Assembly: GCA_963082875.1 (NCBI GenBank)
Contig: OY720100.1
Location: 12,486,591-12,550,590 of the forward strand
Length of the DNA: 64,000 nucleotides
Direction of reading: 5' to 3'
From: Corella eumyota
Taxonomy: Eukaryota > Chordata > Ascidiacea > Phlebobranchia > Corellidae
Position numbers and translations under genes: made by a program. The notes under the pieces are model-generated. The model had not been told where the DNA came from. It made no database searches and worked only from the letters and a program-made list of their open reading frames with translations. Below are positions 1 through 12,503 of this stretch, in pieces; within the stretch, counting starts at the first letter, position 1; every line of letters begins with the position of its first letter.

Positions 1-1495
1 ATTAGGAAAAATTGGTAATTCACAAGCAACTACATGAATACTTTGTTTATAAAATTCTTATATCAACTAGTTATATTCTATTTGTTTCTTATTGTTTTTT
101 GTATTAACTTCACAAATGATGAATCACTTTAAGCCTTCTCAGCATAGACTACGCAAGTTATTTATTTTTTAAATTGAAGGTTGGTTGCCTAAAGATAGCT
201 TTTTTGTAAGTTGTTTAATTGTATAGCTCTGCGTTTTTAATGTTTATTGTCATGTTGTAGTGTGGTCCTAAACCAGTAGCTATCTGCTGTTATTTTCATG
301 TGCGGGGTTAAATTAGAAAATGTTAATCCAGTTAAACCACTTTTCGTTATTTAGCAGTTACGAAAAATTATACAGCAATATTATATTTAAAATTTGTACA
401 TAAACCTGCCTTTTATATGTACTGTTTGAATGTCATCTAAAATGGTAAGACATTAACGACAAAAGACTTCAATCGAGTGTTTTCAAACATACCAGTACGA
501 TCTTTTAATGATTTTCGCGCGAGCCGTATAATTTCTGTTATTGGGGCCCGCGTTTGGGCTAACCTTATTACATTTTAAATGTTTGGTGTTATGCTTTTGT
601 AAAACAATATTAAACCCCCTTTAGAAGAATTTAACAATACCAACGCGAGTGCACGAATACTTGGTTCTTAGAATTTTTATATCCTGCAACTATTGTTAGA
701 CTCTGTTAGTCACTCATTGTCTTTTGTTTTAATTCCTTCGTTGTCTTTTGTATCAACTTTAATGATAAATCATTAAAGTTGCAACCCTCATTAGGCCATG
801 CATAGATTACGCAAGGTATTTATTATTTTAATTTTAAAGATGTTTAATTGTATATTATCACAATTATAAATAGCGTTTAAATAACAGTAAAGGCGTCTAT
901 TAAGATAAAGGTTATGTAAATGTAAAATGTGCATAGATCAAAGCTAAACAAACTGCGCGCCGTGAAGAATTTATGTAAAAAACATTTTTTTTAAATAAAT
1001 ATGATCTTTGCTAAAAAGGTAAAACGTTTAAGGCTTTAGTTTTTTTCTTAACGCCTTTTATTTTCTACGTATTGGTGCACAAGTTTTGCTTTTTATTTTT
1101 TACTTAAGTTTAAAGCAAAAGCAAAAAATTTTTCCGCTAAATAGCATTCTCTTCGTTTATCTATTTGTTCGCGTCTTCTTACGAACCTGCATTTTAGGTA
1201 TAAATGTGGTTGTGAAAACAAAATATAACTAGGTGGGTTTACTATTGTTCGTTGTCGTTTTATTGAGAAAGCTTTATTTGCTACCTTATATCAATTTAAC
1301 CTTCTCGTTACTAATCGTAAAGTCAGTTTTTATTTTTGTGTCATTTGTAAAAGTGTGGCTAATGCATCAATAAACTCTGTTAGTGTTATTTTTCTTTGCT
1401 GTCACTAATAAGACCTATTATTTTTATTAGAAATTATATGTTAACTCAAGTTATAGCAGTTTTTTTAGATATCTTGAAATCGTATTAACCTTACT
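1..1495 (+). repeat. Upstream/spacer block type II, 5' of copy 1
   Basis: No gene is seen here. The block is the 5' flank of copy 1. It is clearly homologous along its length to the flanks of copy 3 (about 10953-12503) and copy 8 (about 37480-38992), and it does not resemble the flanks of the other copies. It carries diverged internal duplication: a segment beginning near 1 and a segment beginning near 612 share the pattern of a 'gaatacttt/gaatacttgg' stretch, a poorly conserved region and then 'cataga(c/t)tacgcaag' (about 144 and about 802). It is the likely promoter region of the type II genes, but I see no convincing TATA box at a set distance. A short reading frame near 1250-1400 is interrupted and is treated as noise. 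Confidence 0.6.
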
Positions 1496-4400
1496 ATGAC
1501 TTTGTTGGATCGTCTTTGGGTCTATATGCTAATTATTTTTTGTATTTCAACGTGTAGTAAAGGAGGTAGGTTTGTATATCTTTGTAGTAGATTCTACTTT
1601 TGTAGTGTTTTTATGCATTGGCAATAAAAAACGAATTCCTACAAAAGAAGTTTGTAAAAGAAATTTTATACATAGTTTTTTATAAATAACTTGCACAAAA
1701 AATTAGTTAAGAGCTCAACTATCTTAGTTTACTTTCAGTTTATTATGATTTTATTAACTTATATAATAATATTCAATTTAAAAATAAAACTATTAATTTG
1801 GGGAGGTTCCCCTTATTTAAAGCACGTGGTAATAAAGATTTCGACTCTTTTTTTATTATTTCTCTTTGCGATGTAACAGAATTTATAAAAATTATCTATT
1901 ATAATTAAAGAAAAAAAAAATAATTAATATATAAATTAATTAAGCTTGTAGTGACAACGTAGTTGGATTTGGGGATACTATATACAGTTTATCAGACAAT
2001 CAACTTAATGTGGAAAATGCTGAAAATTTTTGTCAAGAAAATGGTGGAAATTCGGCTTCAATTCGAGATAAACAAGCCAATGATTTCATTGTTAATCTTC
2101 TTAACAACAAATATAGAAATGGTAAGTTCGAATTTATGTAAGCTTAACAATTTGCACAAATTTATTGTAAATTATAAGTTTTTTATGTAATAATAACTGA
2201 TAACATTTTGTGATCTTTAAAATAGAAATGATCAACTTTCAAATCCTTATTACTTAATAATAAGTGTACTTTAATAATAGTTCTTGCATTTTATTATGTA
2301 CAAATCTTATTTTACTTATAGGTTTGCAAAGAGTGTGGATATTTTACAAAAGAGTAAATAGTGGACCTGATTATGGTCGAGGATACAGATATGCTTTATC
2401 ACCTGAAGAAACAGATGGTTGGATGAGTGCTGGACATCTAGGAGACATTGCTTATGTTGATCTTTATAACAGGTTTATAACTGGCTGTGGCGGTTAATAG
2501 TAATTAAGTAGTAACTGTAATTCGGAATTTCAATAAATAGAATTAAATAAATCAAACTGTTTTGCAAATAAGCTATTTAAATTTTAGTTCAAGATCAGGA
2601 TTTACACAACCTCTTATATTTTGTCAATATCGATTTACAAGATGGGGTATAGCAGTGGGGAAAAGACCTGATAATTGTGGTGATGAACCTGCTGAAGGTA
2701 AATAAATCTATTTAATACTTTTTAAATATTAAAATAAGCTAAATTAAAATTTTTTTGTTTTTTTGCAATTTTTTGTAGTAAATACGCCATATTTTGTGGA
2801 TAAACAATACTAAACAGGCAACAATATCACAATAACATTTTAAAATATTATGTATATTATAAATTTAAATCTCCATGTACAGGACGAACTGTTTTTGACT
2901 TTCAATTTTTTGGATCTCCCAACAATGTCAACTCATTGAAAAGATATCTTTTAAATAGAGAAAGTCAACCTTTTTCCACCAAGTTAACTGCAACTGATGA
3001 TTCAAGTCTTGGTATTGAAGGATTTGTGCTGTTACAAGGAACTACCTTTGTTCCAGGTGATAAGTGTTGTTAAAAACTATATTAATAATTTATTTTAATT
3101 TATAATATAAAATATTAAGTTTATCACATGGTAGATAATTAAGTTCCTTTAATTATTTTAATTTAAATATAAGTTAGTAATCAGTCTTTTCAAGCACATT
3201 TGCATGTTAATGAATTTTTAAATGACAAAACTTTTTGCCTAAAATTGTTGAATAAAAAAACTTTAACATTACAATTAAATTTACTATAGATATACCAGAC
3301 ACTCGAGTTATAATTGGAGCAAAATATTCAAATAACAACTGGGTTTGGCCTGACCAAACTCCAGTTAACTTCTTTACATTGCCACAAACTCCTTCTTATC
3401 TGTGTACAGCATTTCATTATGAAAATGGTTCTTGGAATCTAATACCAATAAACTGTACAGAAACATACAACTTTGCCTGCCAATATCAATGTAAATAATT
3501 TTTTTAACTTATAAATAAAAAAATATTCGAATTTCTTATTAATATTGTTGATAATTTAATTTAAACTTATATTTTAGTGACCACACAAGCTTACCCTGTA
3601 GAATGTGATGGTAACTCTATTAATGTAACCTGGAGTACAAATTTATTAACACTTCAATCAATCTATTCTAACTTGACCTTAAATGTACAAGTAAGTTAGT
3701 AAAAAATTTTTGTTGTTAATTCATTTTATTCGCAATTGGAAACACTAGATAATAGGTTTAACTTTTATAATACTTTAGGTGGATATTTTATTATCTGGTT
3801 CACAGAGTGTAATTTTATCAAATCACCACAGTTATAATCAATCTTATGCTGTTGTTACTGGCTTAATATCCAGAACTACCTACATAGCAAGGGTAAACAT
3901 TAAACATAAATTTAAGTAATAAATTTATTATTGTATATATTTTGCAATTAATGTAGCCTTATATTAAAGTGATAAATGATACAAATCTTGTATATTGTTT
4001 GTAGGTAACAATAATACTAAGTATTTGTGGTAGTCAATCAGTAACATCATACTCAAGTGTCGCAACCAGTTTAGGAATTCCTGATGTTATAACTTTATCT
4101 TATGTTGATTCAACTCAACCTGGTTGTATTATCAAGTGGCCAATACCAACTAGTTATGAGGATGACATTCTTTCATATGAGGTCAGTCATTTAATATCTT
4201 AACCTTATTTAAACGAAAATAAATGTTTTAGTTATTTGTGTTTTTATTTTGACAATATATTTTAGTTTATAAAATTTTATTTTTAGATTGAAAGTCGCGG
4301 TAATGATATAAAATACGCGAGAACTTTTGATTCTAAGATATTAAACAAAATGGAAAATTTTTATTTTACTGACATATCCCTCAACGTTTACAATCCTAAC

Positions 4401-5330
4401 ACAACTGTTACATTTAGTGTAAGTTATATTTTAATTAATTTTGTTTATTATAAATACAATTTGTCCCTAATATTTTATTTGTTTTAGATAAGAGCAATTT
4501 CTTGTGATGGTTTCGGAGAATGGGGAAATGTAAATGGAACTTGTAAACCAGGTTTATATATTATTGTATTTTTTTTTTGGCTTAACCTAGTTATGGAAGT
4601 TTAAAGTATCACAAACTGTTTTCTCTAAACATGTCTAGGTATGCATCCAATAAATGTCTGTAAGGGAGATATAATTGGATCTGTTTTTGGTGTATTTGTG
4701 TTTATCATTCTTGTTGTGGTTGTGGTTATATTGATAAGAAAACAAAGGTGAAATGTCTTATCTTGTAATAATCATAATTTTTAAATATTTTTTTGTTAAA
4801 ACGAAAGTAAAAAATTGATGAAAATTATTTTCGTTATTAACAGGACAATTTTTAAATTACTCAATATTTATTTTTCTTAATATAAGGTCTTCAACTTTAA
4901 CAAAAGAAGCACCTCGAACTGCTACACGACCTGGTATGAATTTAATTAAGTTTAAACAAAACAACAAAATAAATTTCTGTAATTTATTTTAAATTTAACT
5001 GCATTTAATCTTTTTATTTACTTTAACCATTTTATTATATTGTTTATCTGTTGAATTGACTAACTAAATGATTTACAGGTGCTGCTTCTGTACCATTAGC
5101 AGAATCTTCATATGCTAATGTAATTAACACAACAGCAGTTAATCAGGTTGAAAAATAATATATTGTTACAGATTTTAATGGTGTCTTTTACATTATAGCA
5201 CAAGTTTTTTGTATGTTTTTCAAAAAAAAACAATTAGTGTACGATAAAACTGTTAAACATTTACTTTTTAACTTAAATTTTATATATTTTTTTTTAGAAT
5301 TCTGTTTATGAAAACCAGCACTTTAAGTAA
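1496..5330 (+). CDS. Copy 1: CTLD-FN3-FN3 transmembrane receptor, intact
   Basis: A single-pass type I receptor of 579 residues. Exons: 1496-1565, 1945-2121, 2322-2472, 2588-2697, 2883-3056, 3290-3490, 3578-3690, 3779-3892, 4005-4181, 4287-4418, 4488-4551, 4639-4747, 4887-4933, 5079-5146, 5298-5330. All introns are GT-AG, all junctions are in phase and no internal stop is present. E1 gives a signal peptide (MTLLDRLWVYM...). E2 holds the CTLD start (AENFC, GGN.ASI) and E6 its end (NWVWPDQT, LC, GSWN, PINC, FACQYQ). The WND calcium motif reads WNL, so classic calcium-dependent sugar binding is doubtful. E7-E11 encode two FN3-like domains with many N-glycosylation sites. E12 is the membrane helix, followed by RKQR. 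The tail ends with SSYANV and VYENQHFK. The 5' half resembles copy 3 and the 3' half copy 6, so the gene is a mosaic. Ligand unknown; immune or self-recognition is inferred. Confidence 0.88.
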
Positions 5331-6269
5331 TAACTTTATCAGTTTAAACTTCTCAATAGGTAATAAATTATTACATTGTTATATACTTTAAATATGTATT
5401 TGAACAATTTTTAAATAAATATTTTTTTGAATTTAGTTTTTTTGTTTTAGGAAAATTTTAACATCACCAGATTGGTCTAACAATCGCCTAGTATAAGGAA
5501 ATGGTTAAATATATATCTTAAAAACCAAAATTACTTTATTTTTCAATAAATAATTTTAATATATAAAATATTTCATAAAAATAACCCTTAATTTTGAATT
5601 TGTTTTCTTTTTGATTTGATTAACTAATTATTTACTTATTTATGCCAGTTATAGTGTTTTTAATTTTTGTATTTACATTTTTGTTGATAGCGTAAGTATG
5701 TCAAATTGAATAATTATAAATAAAAAGCCACAATTTGGTTTAATTTTTATTTTAATACCCCCTTACTTAATTTTGTTATCCTACTAGACACTAAAGTGGT
5801 TGTAGTTCGAAAGTAAAAAACTCTGATATTATATAATCTTTTAAAAAATTGTACAAAAACTGAAAGTATTGATTGTGACTTTAATAACCTTAGCAGGAAA
5901 TATTATTAACCCACAGCCACCTAGATTTCCTTTAAAGCTTTTGTGCTGTTAATGTTTATTTTAGTTTACTAGTTCACAATTGATTTTAGTAGGCTATGAG
6001 CTTAACTGATTTTTATTTTAATTACTTATTGATGGAATTTATGATATTTTGTAGGTATAGTCTTATTTAAGCAGTTGGGTAATTAAAATATGTGCTTATT
6101 TAAAAAAAAAAAATTTTTATTAAACAAACTTGTTTCATGTAGGCAGTCCAATGTAAGGAATGTGTCTAATAAAGTTTGAAGTATTATTTTTATTGCTGCG
6201 GCTTATTAATATATATTCTTTTTTAGTTATGTTTTATTGATTATAAGAGAAAAATTTAAAGTAACTGTT
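5331..6269 (+). other. Spacer between copies 1 and 2: 3' UTR and type I upstream region
   Basis: No coding exon is seen. A likely 3'-UTR intron runs from the GT near 5359 to the AG at about 5451, followed by the conserved 'gaaaattttaacatcacca' block. A possible poly(A) signal AATAAA lies at 5545-5550. The rest contains blocks shared with other spacers: 'cacagccacctagattt' near 5919, 'ggctatgagcttaactgattt' near 5991, and the TTAAACAAACTTGT motif at 6120. The spacer is shorter than its counterpart after copy 6; a segment of several hundred bases present there at about 32003-32275 is missing here. Confidence 0.55.
6120..6133 (+). promoter_or_regulatory. Conserved upstream motif of type I genes (copy 2)
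   Basis: TTAAACAAACTTGT lies 150 bases before the copy 2 ATG. The same 14-mer lies 150-183 bases before the ATGs of copies 4, 6 and 7 (starts 17655, 27549, 32446) and of their duplicates 10, 12 and 13 (48539, 58433, 63330). It is absent upstream of copies 1, 3, 5, 8 and 11. Its fixed position suggests a promoter or 5'-UTR element. That role is inferred from conservation only. Confidence 0.4.
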
Positions 6270-9200
6270 ATGGCGATATATAGCCTTTTGGACTTATTAC
6301 TGATTATTTTATGTATTTTAACTTTAAGTAAAGGAGGTATGAAATTTTTGACAACACAATAATATTACAACTTTTTTGTCCTAACTTTTTGTCTTGCTAC
6401 ATGCTGTAATTACAAAACAAACCTTTGCATAAGTAACCTATTATATTGTGTTGATGTTTACATAGCATGCTGTAACAGCGTAGTTGGAATTGAAGATACT
6501 ATATACAGTTTATCAGACAATCAACTTAATGTGGAAAATGCTGAGAATAATTGCAAGGAAAATGGTGGAAATTTGGCTTTAATTCGAAATCAACAAACAA
6601 ATGATTTCATTGTCACTCTTATTAACAACAAATATAGAAATGGTAAGTTTAAATTCATATGTATGATTAACAGTTTGCACCTTAGCATTAAAATGGTCAA
6701 ATAATAAAATTTTATGTTCCTATTAATTTTGAAGATGTAGGCTACTTAAAAAATGGGTTTTTGCTTTTTAATATATAGATTAATATTTATTTTATAGGTG
6801 TACGAAGAGTGTGGATATTTTACAAAAGAGTGCAGAATCAACCACATGAACAGGGTCGAGGATACAGATATGCTTTATCACCTGAAGAAATAGATGGTTC
6901 GATGAGTGCTGGACGCCTAGGAGACATTGCTTATGTTGATCTTTATATAAGGTTTAGTATACTAAAAGTCTAAAAAAAATTTAATTGTCAAATTGTATTT
7001 TAAATCTATGAAAATTTAAAAAAGTATTTTTAGTTCAAGACCTGGATTTACACAACCTCTTATATTTTGTCAATTTCAATTTACAAGGTGGCATATAACA
7101 GTGGGGGATAGACGCGATAATTGTGTTGACGAACCTGGCGATGGTAAACAAATCTACTTGCCCTATTATTATATTTTTGTTATTTTAATTTTTTGTAGTA
7201 AATATTCAATATTTATAACCTAGATAAAAAAAATTAAACATGAAAAAATTGCCAATAACTTTTTAAATAATTAATAGTATATAAATACAATAAACTTTAA
7301 TCTCTTTATTCAGGACAAACTGTTTTTGACTTTCAATTTTTTGGATCTCGTGATAATATTAACTCATTGAAAAGATATCCTTTAAATAGAAATACTCAAC
7401 CATTTTCCACCAAGTTAACTGCCACTGATGGTTTAAGTCTTGGTATTGAGGGATTTGTAAGGTTGCAGGATACTACCTTTGTTCCAGGTAATATTGTTTT
7501 TAAAAAAATAAATAAAATCATTTAAATTTATAACAGAAAATATTGACCATTTTAATTCGTATCTTTGTTAGTTCTTTTATTTATTTTAGTTGTAAATTTT
7601 AGGTAAACTATAAATATACATTAAAAAAGTGTATTAATTGTCTGTTTTTTAACTTTTTAAACCAAAAGTAGAAGAGTTCATTTATTTATAGAAATAGTTG
7701 TTTGGTATATGATATCATTTTATGTTGAAATAAAAAATATTTTTAACATTACTAATAAAAATGTTATAGATATACCAGAAACTCTTGTAATAATTGGAGC
7801 AAAGTATTCAGATAACAACTGGGTTTGGCCTGATCAAACTTCAGTTAACTTCTTTACATTACCACAAGCTCCTTCTAATTTGTGCACAGCATTTCATTAT
7901 GAAAATGGTTCTTGGAATATAGTACCAATTACCTGTGCAAAAACATACAACTTTGCCTCCCAATATCAATGTAAATTAACTTTATAAAAATGAATAAAAA
8001 ATGGTTATCAAATTTGTAGATAATATTGTTAGTAAGTTAATTTAAACTTATATTTTTAGTGACCACACAAGCTTATCCTGTACAATGTGATGGTGACTCT
8101 ATTAATGTAACCTGGAGTACAAATTTAGTGTCCCTTCAATCAATCTATTTTAACTTGACCTTAAATGTACAAGTAAGTTAGTAAAAAACTTTGTTGTTAA
8201 GAAGCAAAGTAATTTATTTTATTTGCAATTGAAAATACTGGGTAATAGTTTTAACTTTTATAATACTTTAGGGGAATATTTTATTATCTGGCGCACAGAG
8301 TGTAATTTTATCAAATCAATACAGTTATTACCAATCTTATGCTGTTGTTAGTGGCTTAACACCAAGAACTTCCTACATAACAAAGGTAAAGAATAAATAT
8401 AAATTAAAGTAATAAAAATTATTATTGTGTATATTTTTTAAATTAATGTAAACTTTTATTAAAGTGATAAATTATCTGATTCTTATATGTTGCTGGTAGG
8501 TAACAGTAACATTAAGTAATTGTGGTAGTCAATCAGTCACATCAAACTCAAGTGTTACAACCAGTTTTGGAATTCCTGATGTCATAACTTCATCTTATGT
8601 TGATTCAACTCAACCTAATTGTATTATCAAATGGACAATACCAACTAGTTACGTGGATGACAATGTTTCATAGGAGGTAACCAATTTTATATCTTAAACA
8701 AAATTTTTAGTTTTTTTGTTTGTACTTCACAATTTATTTTAGTTTATACAAAAATGTTTTCTAGATATTAAGTCGTGGTACTGATATTATTTATGGAAGA
8801 AATTTTGATTTTAAATGATTAAACAAAATCAAAAATTTTTACTTTACTGACATATCCCTCAACATTTACAATCCTAACACAACTGTTACATTTAGTGTAA
8901 GTTATATTTTACTGTATGAAAGTTATCTTATTATACAATTGGTTTTAATATTTATTTGTTTCAGATAAGGGCAAGGTCTTGTGAGGGTTTTGGAGAATGG
9001 AGAAATGTAAATGGAACTTGTAAAACTGGTATATTATTGTACTTGATCATTTCAGTCTAAACCTAGATATGAAAAATTAAAGTATTTAAAACTGTTTATT
9101 ACAAAACGTGTCTAGTTAGAAAAGCCTAAATAATTTTTACTAAAATTTCAAGCATTTACAACATGCTATGTTGTTTATTAGCTACATTCTTATATTTGTT

Positions 9201-10031
9201 TAAAAACAAAGCATGCTTATAACCTATATTTTTAAAATAAATTTTAGGTGTAGTTGGTAATCAGTCCAAACTAAATGTCTGTAAGGGAGCGATAATTTTT
9301 GTTGTTGTAGTAATTATATTAATGAGAAAAATAAGGTAAAAAATAAAAGTTTTTAGAAATGAATAATTTTGTAAAAACAATTTATAAAATATGAATTACA
9401 TGATGTAAAATTTTATATTCAATTTTAGATCTTCAACTTTACCAAAAGAAACACCTCGAACAGCTGCTTGATATGGTACAAAATTAATTAAGCTGATTTA
9501 AAGTAGAACTCAATTTAATTTTTTTATCAAATTGGTTGTGGATTATTTAAATTGAACACTCTTTTTATTTTATTTTATTTTTTTGGTGATTTTGACTAAA
9601 TATTAATCTTTAAAGTAAAATTAAGGATTAAGTAATGTAAATATATTCCAAACCTAATGCTTTAAATTATCACATGTCCAGTTTTTAAATGTTATTTAAA
9701 TTAAACTTGTAACAATTTACAGGTGCTGCTTCTGTACTAGTAGCAGAATCCTCATATGCTAATGTAGTTAACACAACATCAGTTAATCAGGTTAACTTGA
9801 AATTATAATTAAAATATTTTATTGTTTCACATTTGAATGTTGTCTTCTACCTTAACTGCGCCAGGTTTTTATGTATGTTATTTAAATGTGATAAAAATTA
9901 AAGAAGGATTATCAATAAATCTTTATGCACCATAAAACTTCATTACCATGAAACTGTTCAACGTTTACCTTTTAACATACAATTTGTATTTTTTCTAGAA
10001 TTCTGTTTATGAAAATCAGCACTTCAAGTAA
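6270..10031 (+). pseudogene. Copy 2: CTLD-FN3-FN3 receptor, disabled
   Basis: All 15 exons are recognisable: 6270-6336, 6466-6642, 6798-6951, 7034-7143, 7314-7487, 7770-7970, 8060-8172, 8272-8385, 8500-8676, 8765-8896, 8965-9028, 9248-9335, 9429-9475, 9723-9790, 9999-10031. E1-E8 are open, but three in-frame stops follow: TAG at 8671 (end of E9), TGA at 8816 (E10) and TGA at 9469 (E13). E12 has lost 33 bases relative to copy 7, leaving too short a hydrophobic run (about 11 residues) to span a membrane. The last CTLD cysteine is serine (FASQYQ), as in copy 7. At most it could give a truncated, secreted or misfolded ectodomain ending in FN3-2. The YANV and YENQHFK exons remain well preserved, so inactivation is recent. 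Confidence 0.85.
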
Positions 10032-12503
10032 TAACTTTAATAGTTTAACTTTCTAAGTAGGTATAAAAATTTAATTATTTAAATGATACTTTAAAAAAGT
10101 ATCTTAAATTGTTTTTGAAATACCTATTTCTAAATTTGTATTGTGACTTATGTTTTTGTGTTTTAGAAAAATTTTAACATTACCAACTTAGTCAAACAAC
10201 CATGTGGTATAAGAAATTGGTTAAATATATTTTTTTAAGAGTTACATTTATGGTGTTTTTTTAATTTTTTCAAATAGCTTAAGACTGTCAACTTAAGAAA
10301 TAATAACAAGAGTCACATCTTGGTTTTTATGCTTATTTTCATAACTAACCTGTCTAATTTCATATAACTACTGAACACTAATGTGGTTGTGGTACTAAAG
10401 TAATAAACTCTGATTTTTTTAAATCTTTTATTAAATTATACAAAAACTAAAATGATTAATTGTGCCTTTAATAGCCTAAGCAGAAAATATTAATAACCCA
10501 CAGCCACCTAGATTTCTGTTGAAGCTTTTGTGTTTTAAGGTTCTGCAAAAGTCTTGCCTGTTCTTTTTTTATCTGATTGTTAGGTTTGTAAACAAGCTTT
10601 TTTTTCTTTTTTGCAAATTTTTTTTATACAAACATTTGTTGATAATGTAGTTTGTTTAAGAAAGCATATTTAAATATACAGTCATGCAAAAGTTATTTTA
10701 TTTTTCAAGTCATGACTAATACTTGTCTTTTGCATAAACTTTTAGATTATTAAATCAATTAAACATTATTAGTAAGACGCTTTTTTTTAATTTCATTGTT
10801 TATTAAATTGAAAATATATACTTATAAAGCAATAATCTTTTTTGAATTTTTATATTGTTACAAAACATTGGCTTTTATATTAATTACTTTTGCTGTTTTA
10901 ATTGGCTTTTATGATTTTTTTGTTTATTATTTTGAAAAAAATGTTGTACTAAACCCCAATTAGGAAATATTAGTAATTCACAAGCAACTACATGAATACT
11001 TTGTTTATAGAATTTTTATATCATGCAACTATTTTTATATTTTATTTGTTCCTTTCTGTTTTTTGTTTTAACTTTACAAATGACGAATCACTTAAAGTTG
11101 CAAGCCTTCCCAGGCCATGTATACATTATGCACGTTATTTATTATTTCAAATTTAAGGTTGGTTGACTAAAGATAGCTTTTTTATAGGTTGTTAAATTGT
11201 ATAGCTAACCAGTTGTATAATTTCTGTTAGTTGGGTCTGTTTCGCGTTAACTCTTTACAGTTTAAATGTTTATTGTCATGTTGTAGTGTGGTCTTAAACC
11301 AGTAGCTATCTGCTGTTATTTTCATGTGCAGGGTTAAATTTAAAAATGTTAATCCAGTTAAACCACTTCTCGTTATTTAAAGCAGATACTAATCATTATC
11401 CAGCAATCATATGTTTAAAAAAATTAACATAAAGCCGTAATTCAAATATGTATCGTTTAAATGTCAACCGAAATAGTAAGCCATTCAACTACAAAACACT
11501 GCAATCGCGTCTTTTAATACATAAATCAGTACGATTTTTTAACGGTTAAGTTTTGCGCGAGCCATATAATTTCTGCTAGTGGGACCTGCGTTCGGGCTAA
11601 CCTTATTATATTTTAGATGTTTGGTGTTATGCTTTTGTGAAACAATATTAAACCCCGTGGGAGAATTTAACACTACCAACGCAAGCGCAGGAATACTTAG
11701 TTCTTGTATTAACTTTAATGATAAATCATTAAAGTTGCAAGCCTCATTAGGCCATGCATAGATTACGCAAGGTATTTAATATTTTAATTTTAAAGATGTT
11801 AAATTGTATATTATCACAACTTTTAAATAGCGTTTAAATATCAGTAAAGGCGTCTATTAAAATAAGGGTTGTGTAATTGTAATATTTGCATAGGTCAAAG
11901 ATGAACAAACTGCGCGCCGTGAAAAATTTATGTAAATAACATTTTTTTTAAATAAATATGATCTTTGCTAAAAAGATAAAACGTTTAAGGCTTTAGTTTT
12001 TTTATTTACGCTTTTTATTCTCTACGTATTGGTGCACAAATTTTGCTTTTTATTTTTTACTTAAGTTTAAAGCAAAGCAAAAAATAATTTCCGCTAAATA
12101 GCATTCCCTTAGTATATCTATTTGTTGCGTTATCTTACAAACCTGCGTTTTAGGTGTAAAGGTGGTTGTAAAAACAAAATATAATTTAGTGGGTTTACTA
12201 TTTTTAGTTATCGTTTTTTTTGACAAAGCTTTATTTGCTACATTATATCAATTTTACCTTCTCGTTACTAATTGTAAAGACAGTTTTCATTTTTGTGTCT
12301 TTTGTGAAAGTGTGGCTAATGCATCAATAAACTCCGTAAGTGTTATTTCTTTCTGCTGTCACTAACAAGACATACTATTTTTATTAGAAAATATATGTTA
12401 CTTAATGTTATGGCAGTTACGGTAAAAAATTAAATATTTTTTTATTTTGTTTCAGTAAGCTAAGCATTTTTATTAGATATCTTAAAATCGTATTAACCTT
12501 GTT
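10032..12503 (+). repeat. Spacer between copies 2 and 3, with type II upstream block
   Basis: No gene is seen. The first part (10032-10950) holds the copy 2 3' UTR and the shared spacer block ('cacagccacctagattt', about 10499). From about 10951 ('aaacccc') to 12503 is the type II upstream block shared with copies 1 and 8. It has internal diverged tandem structure: 'aaacccc' plus following sequence recurs at 11650, and 'tataatttctg(t/c)tag' occurs near 11216 and 11566. These offsets are roughly 700 and 350 bases, suggesting an old repeat unit of about 350 bases. A frame at about 12162-12365 has no ATG and is interrupted in the copy 1 counterpart, so it is not called a gene. Confidence 0.6.

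Noticed and set aside
1963-2190. Short frames starting 'MDLGIL/MKLGIL' at E2 (also 12965, 39455 and 43848)
   Set aside because: They are out-of-frame readings of E2. The correct frame is set by the phase-1 junction with E1 and by the conserved CTLD residues.
7709-7987. Continuous frames reading through intron 5 into E6 (also 19326-19616, 34036-34314 and 50210-50500)
   Set aside because: The part before the AG at the E6 border is intron sequence. The E6 boundary is fixed by the other copies, so these are E6 with intron read-through, not separate genes.
12162-12365. 67-residue hydrophobic frame upstream of copy 3, repeated at 38651-38854
   Set aside because: It begins at a GTG without an ATG, and the matching sequence upstream of copy 1 (about 1205-1410) is interrupted by a stop. 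Its identity between copies is explained by the whole block being duplicated.
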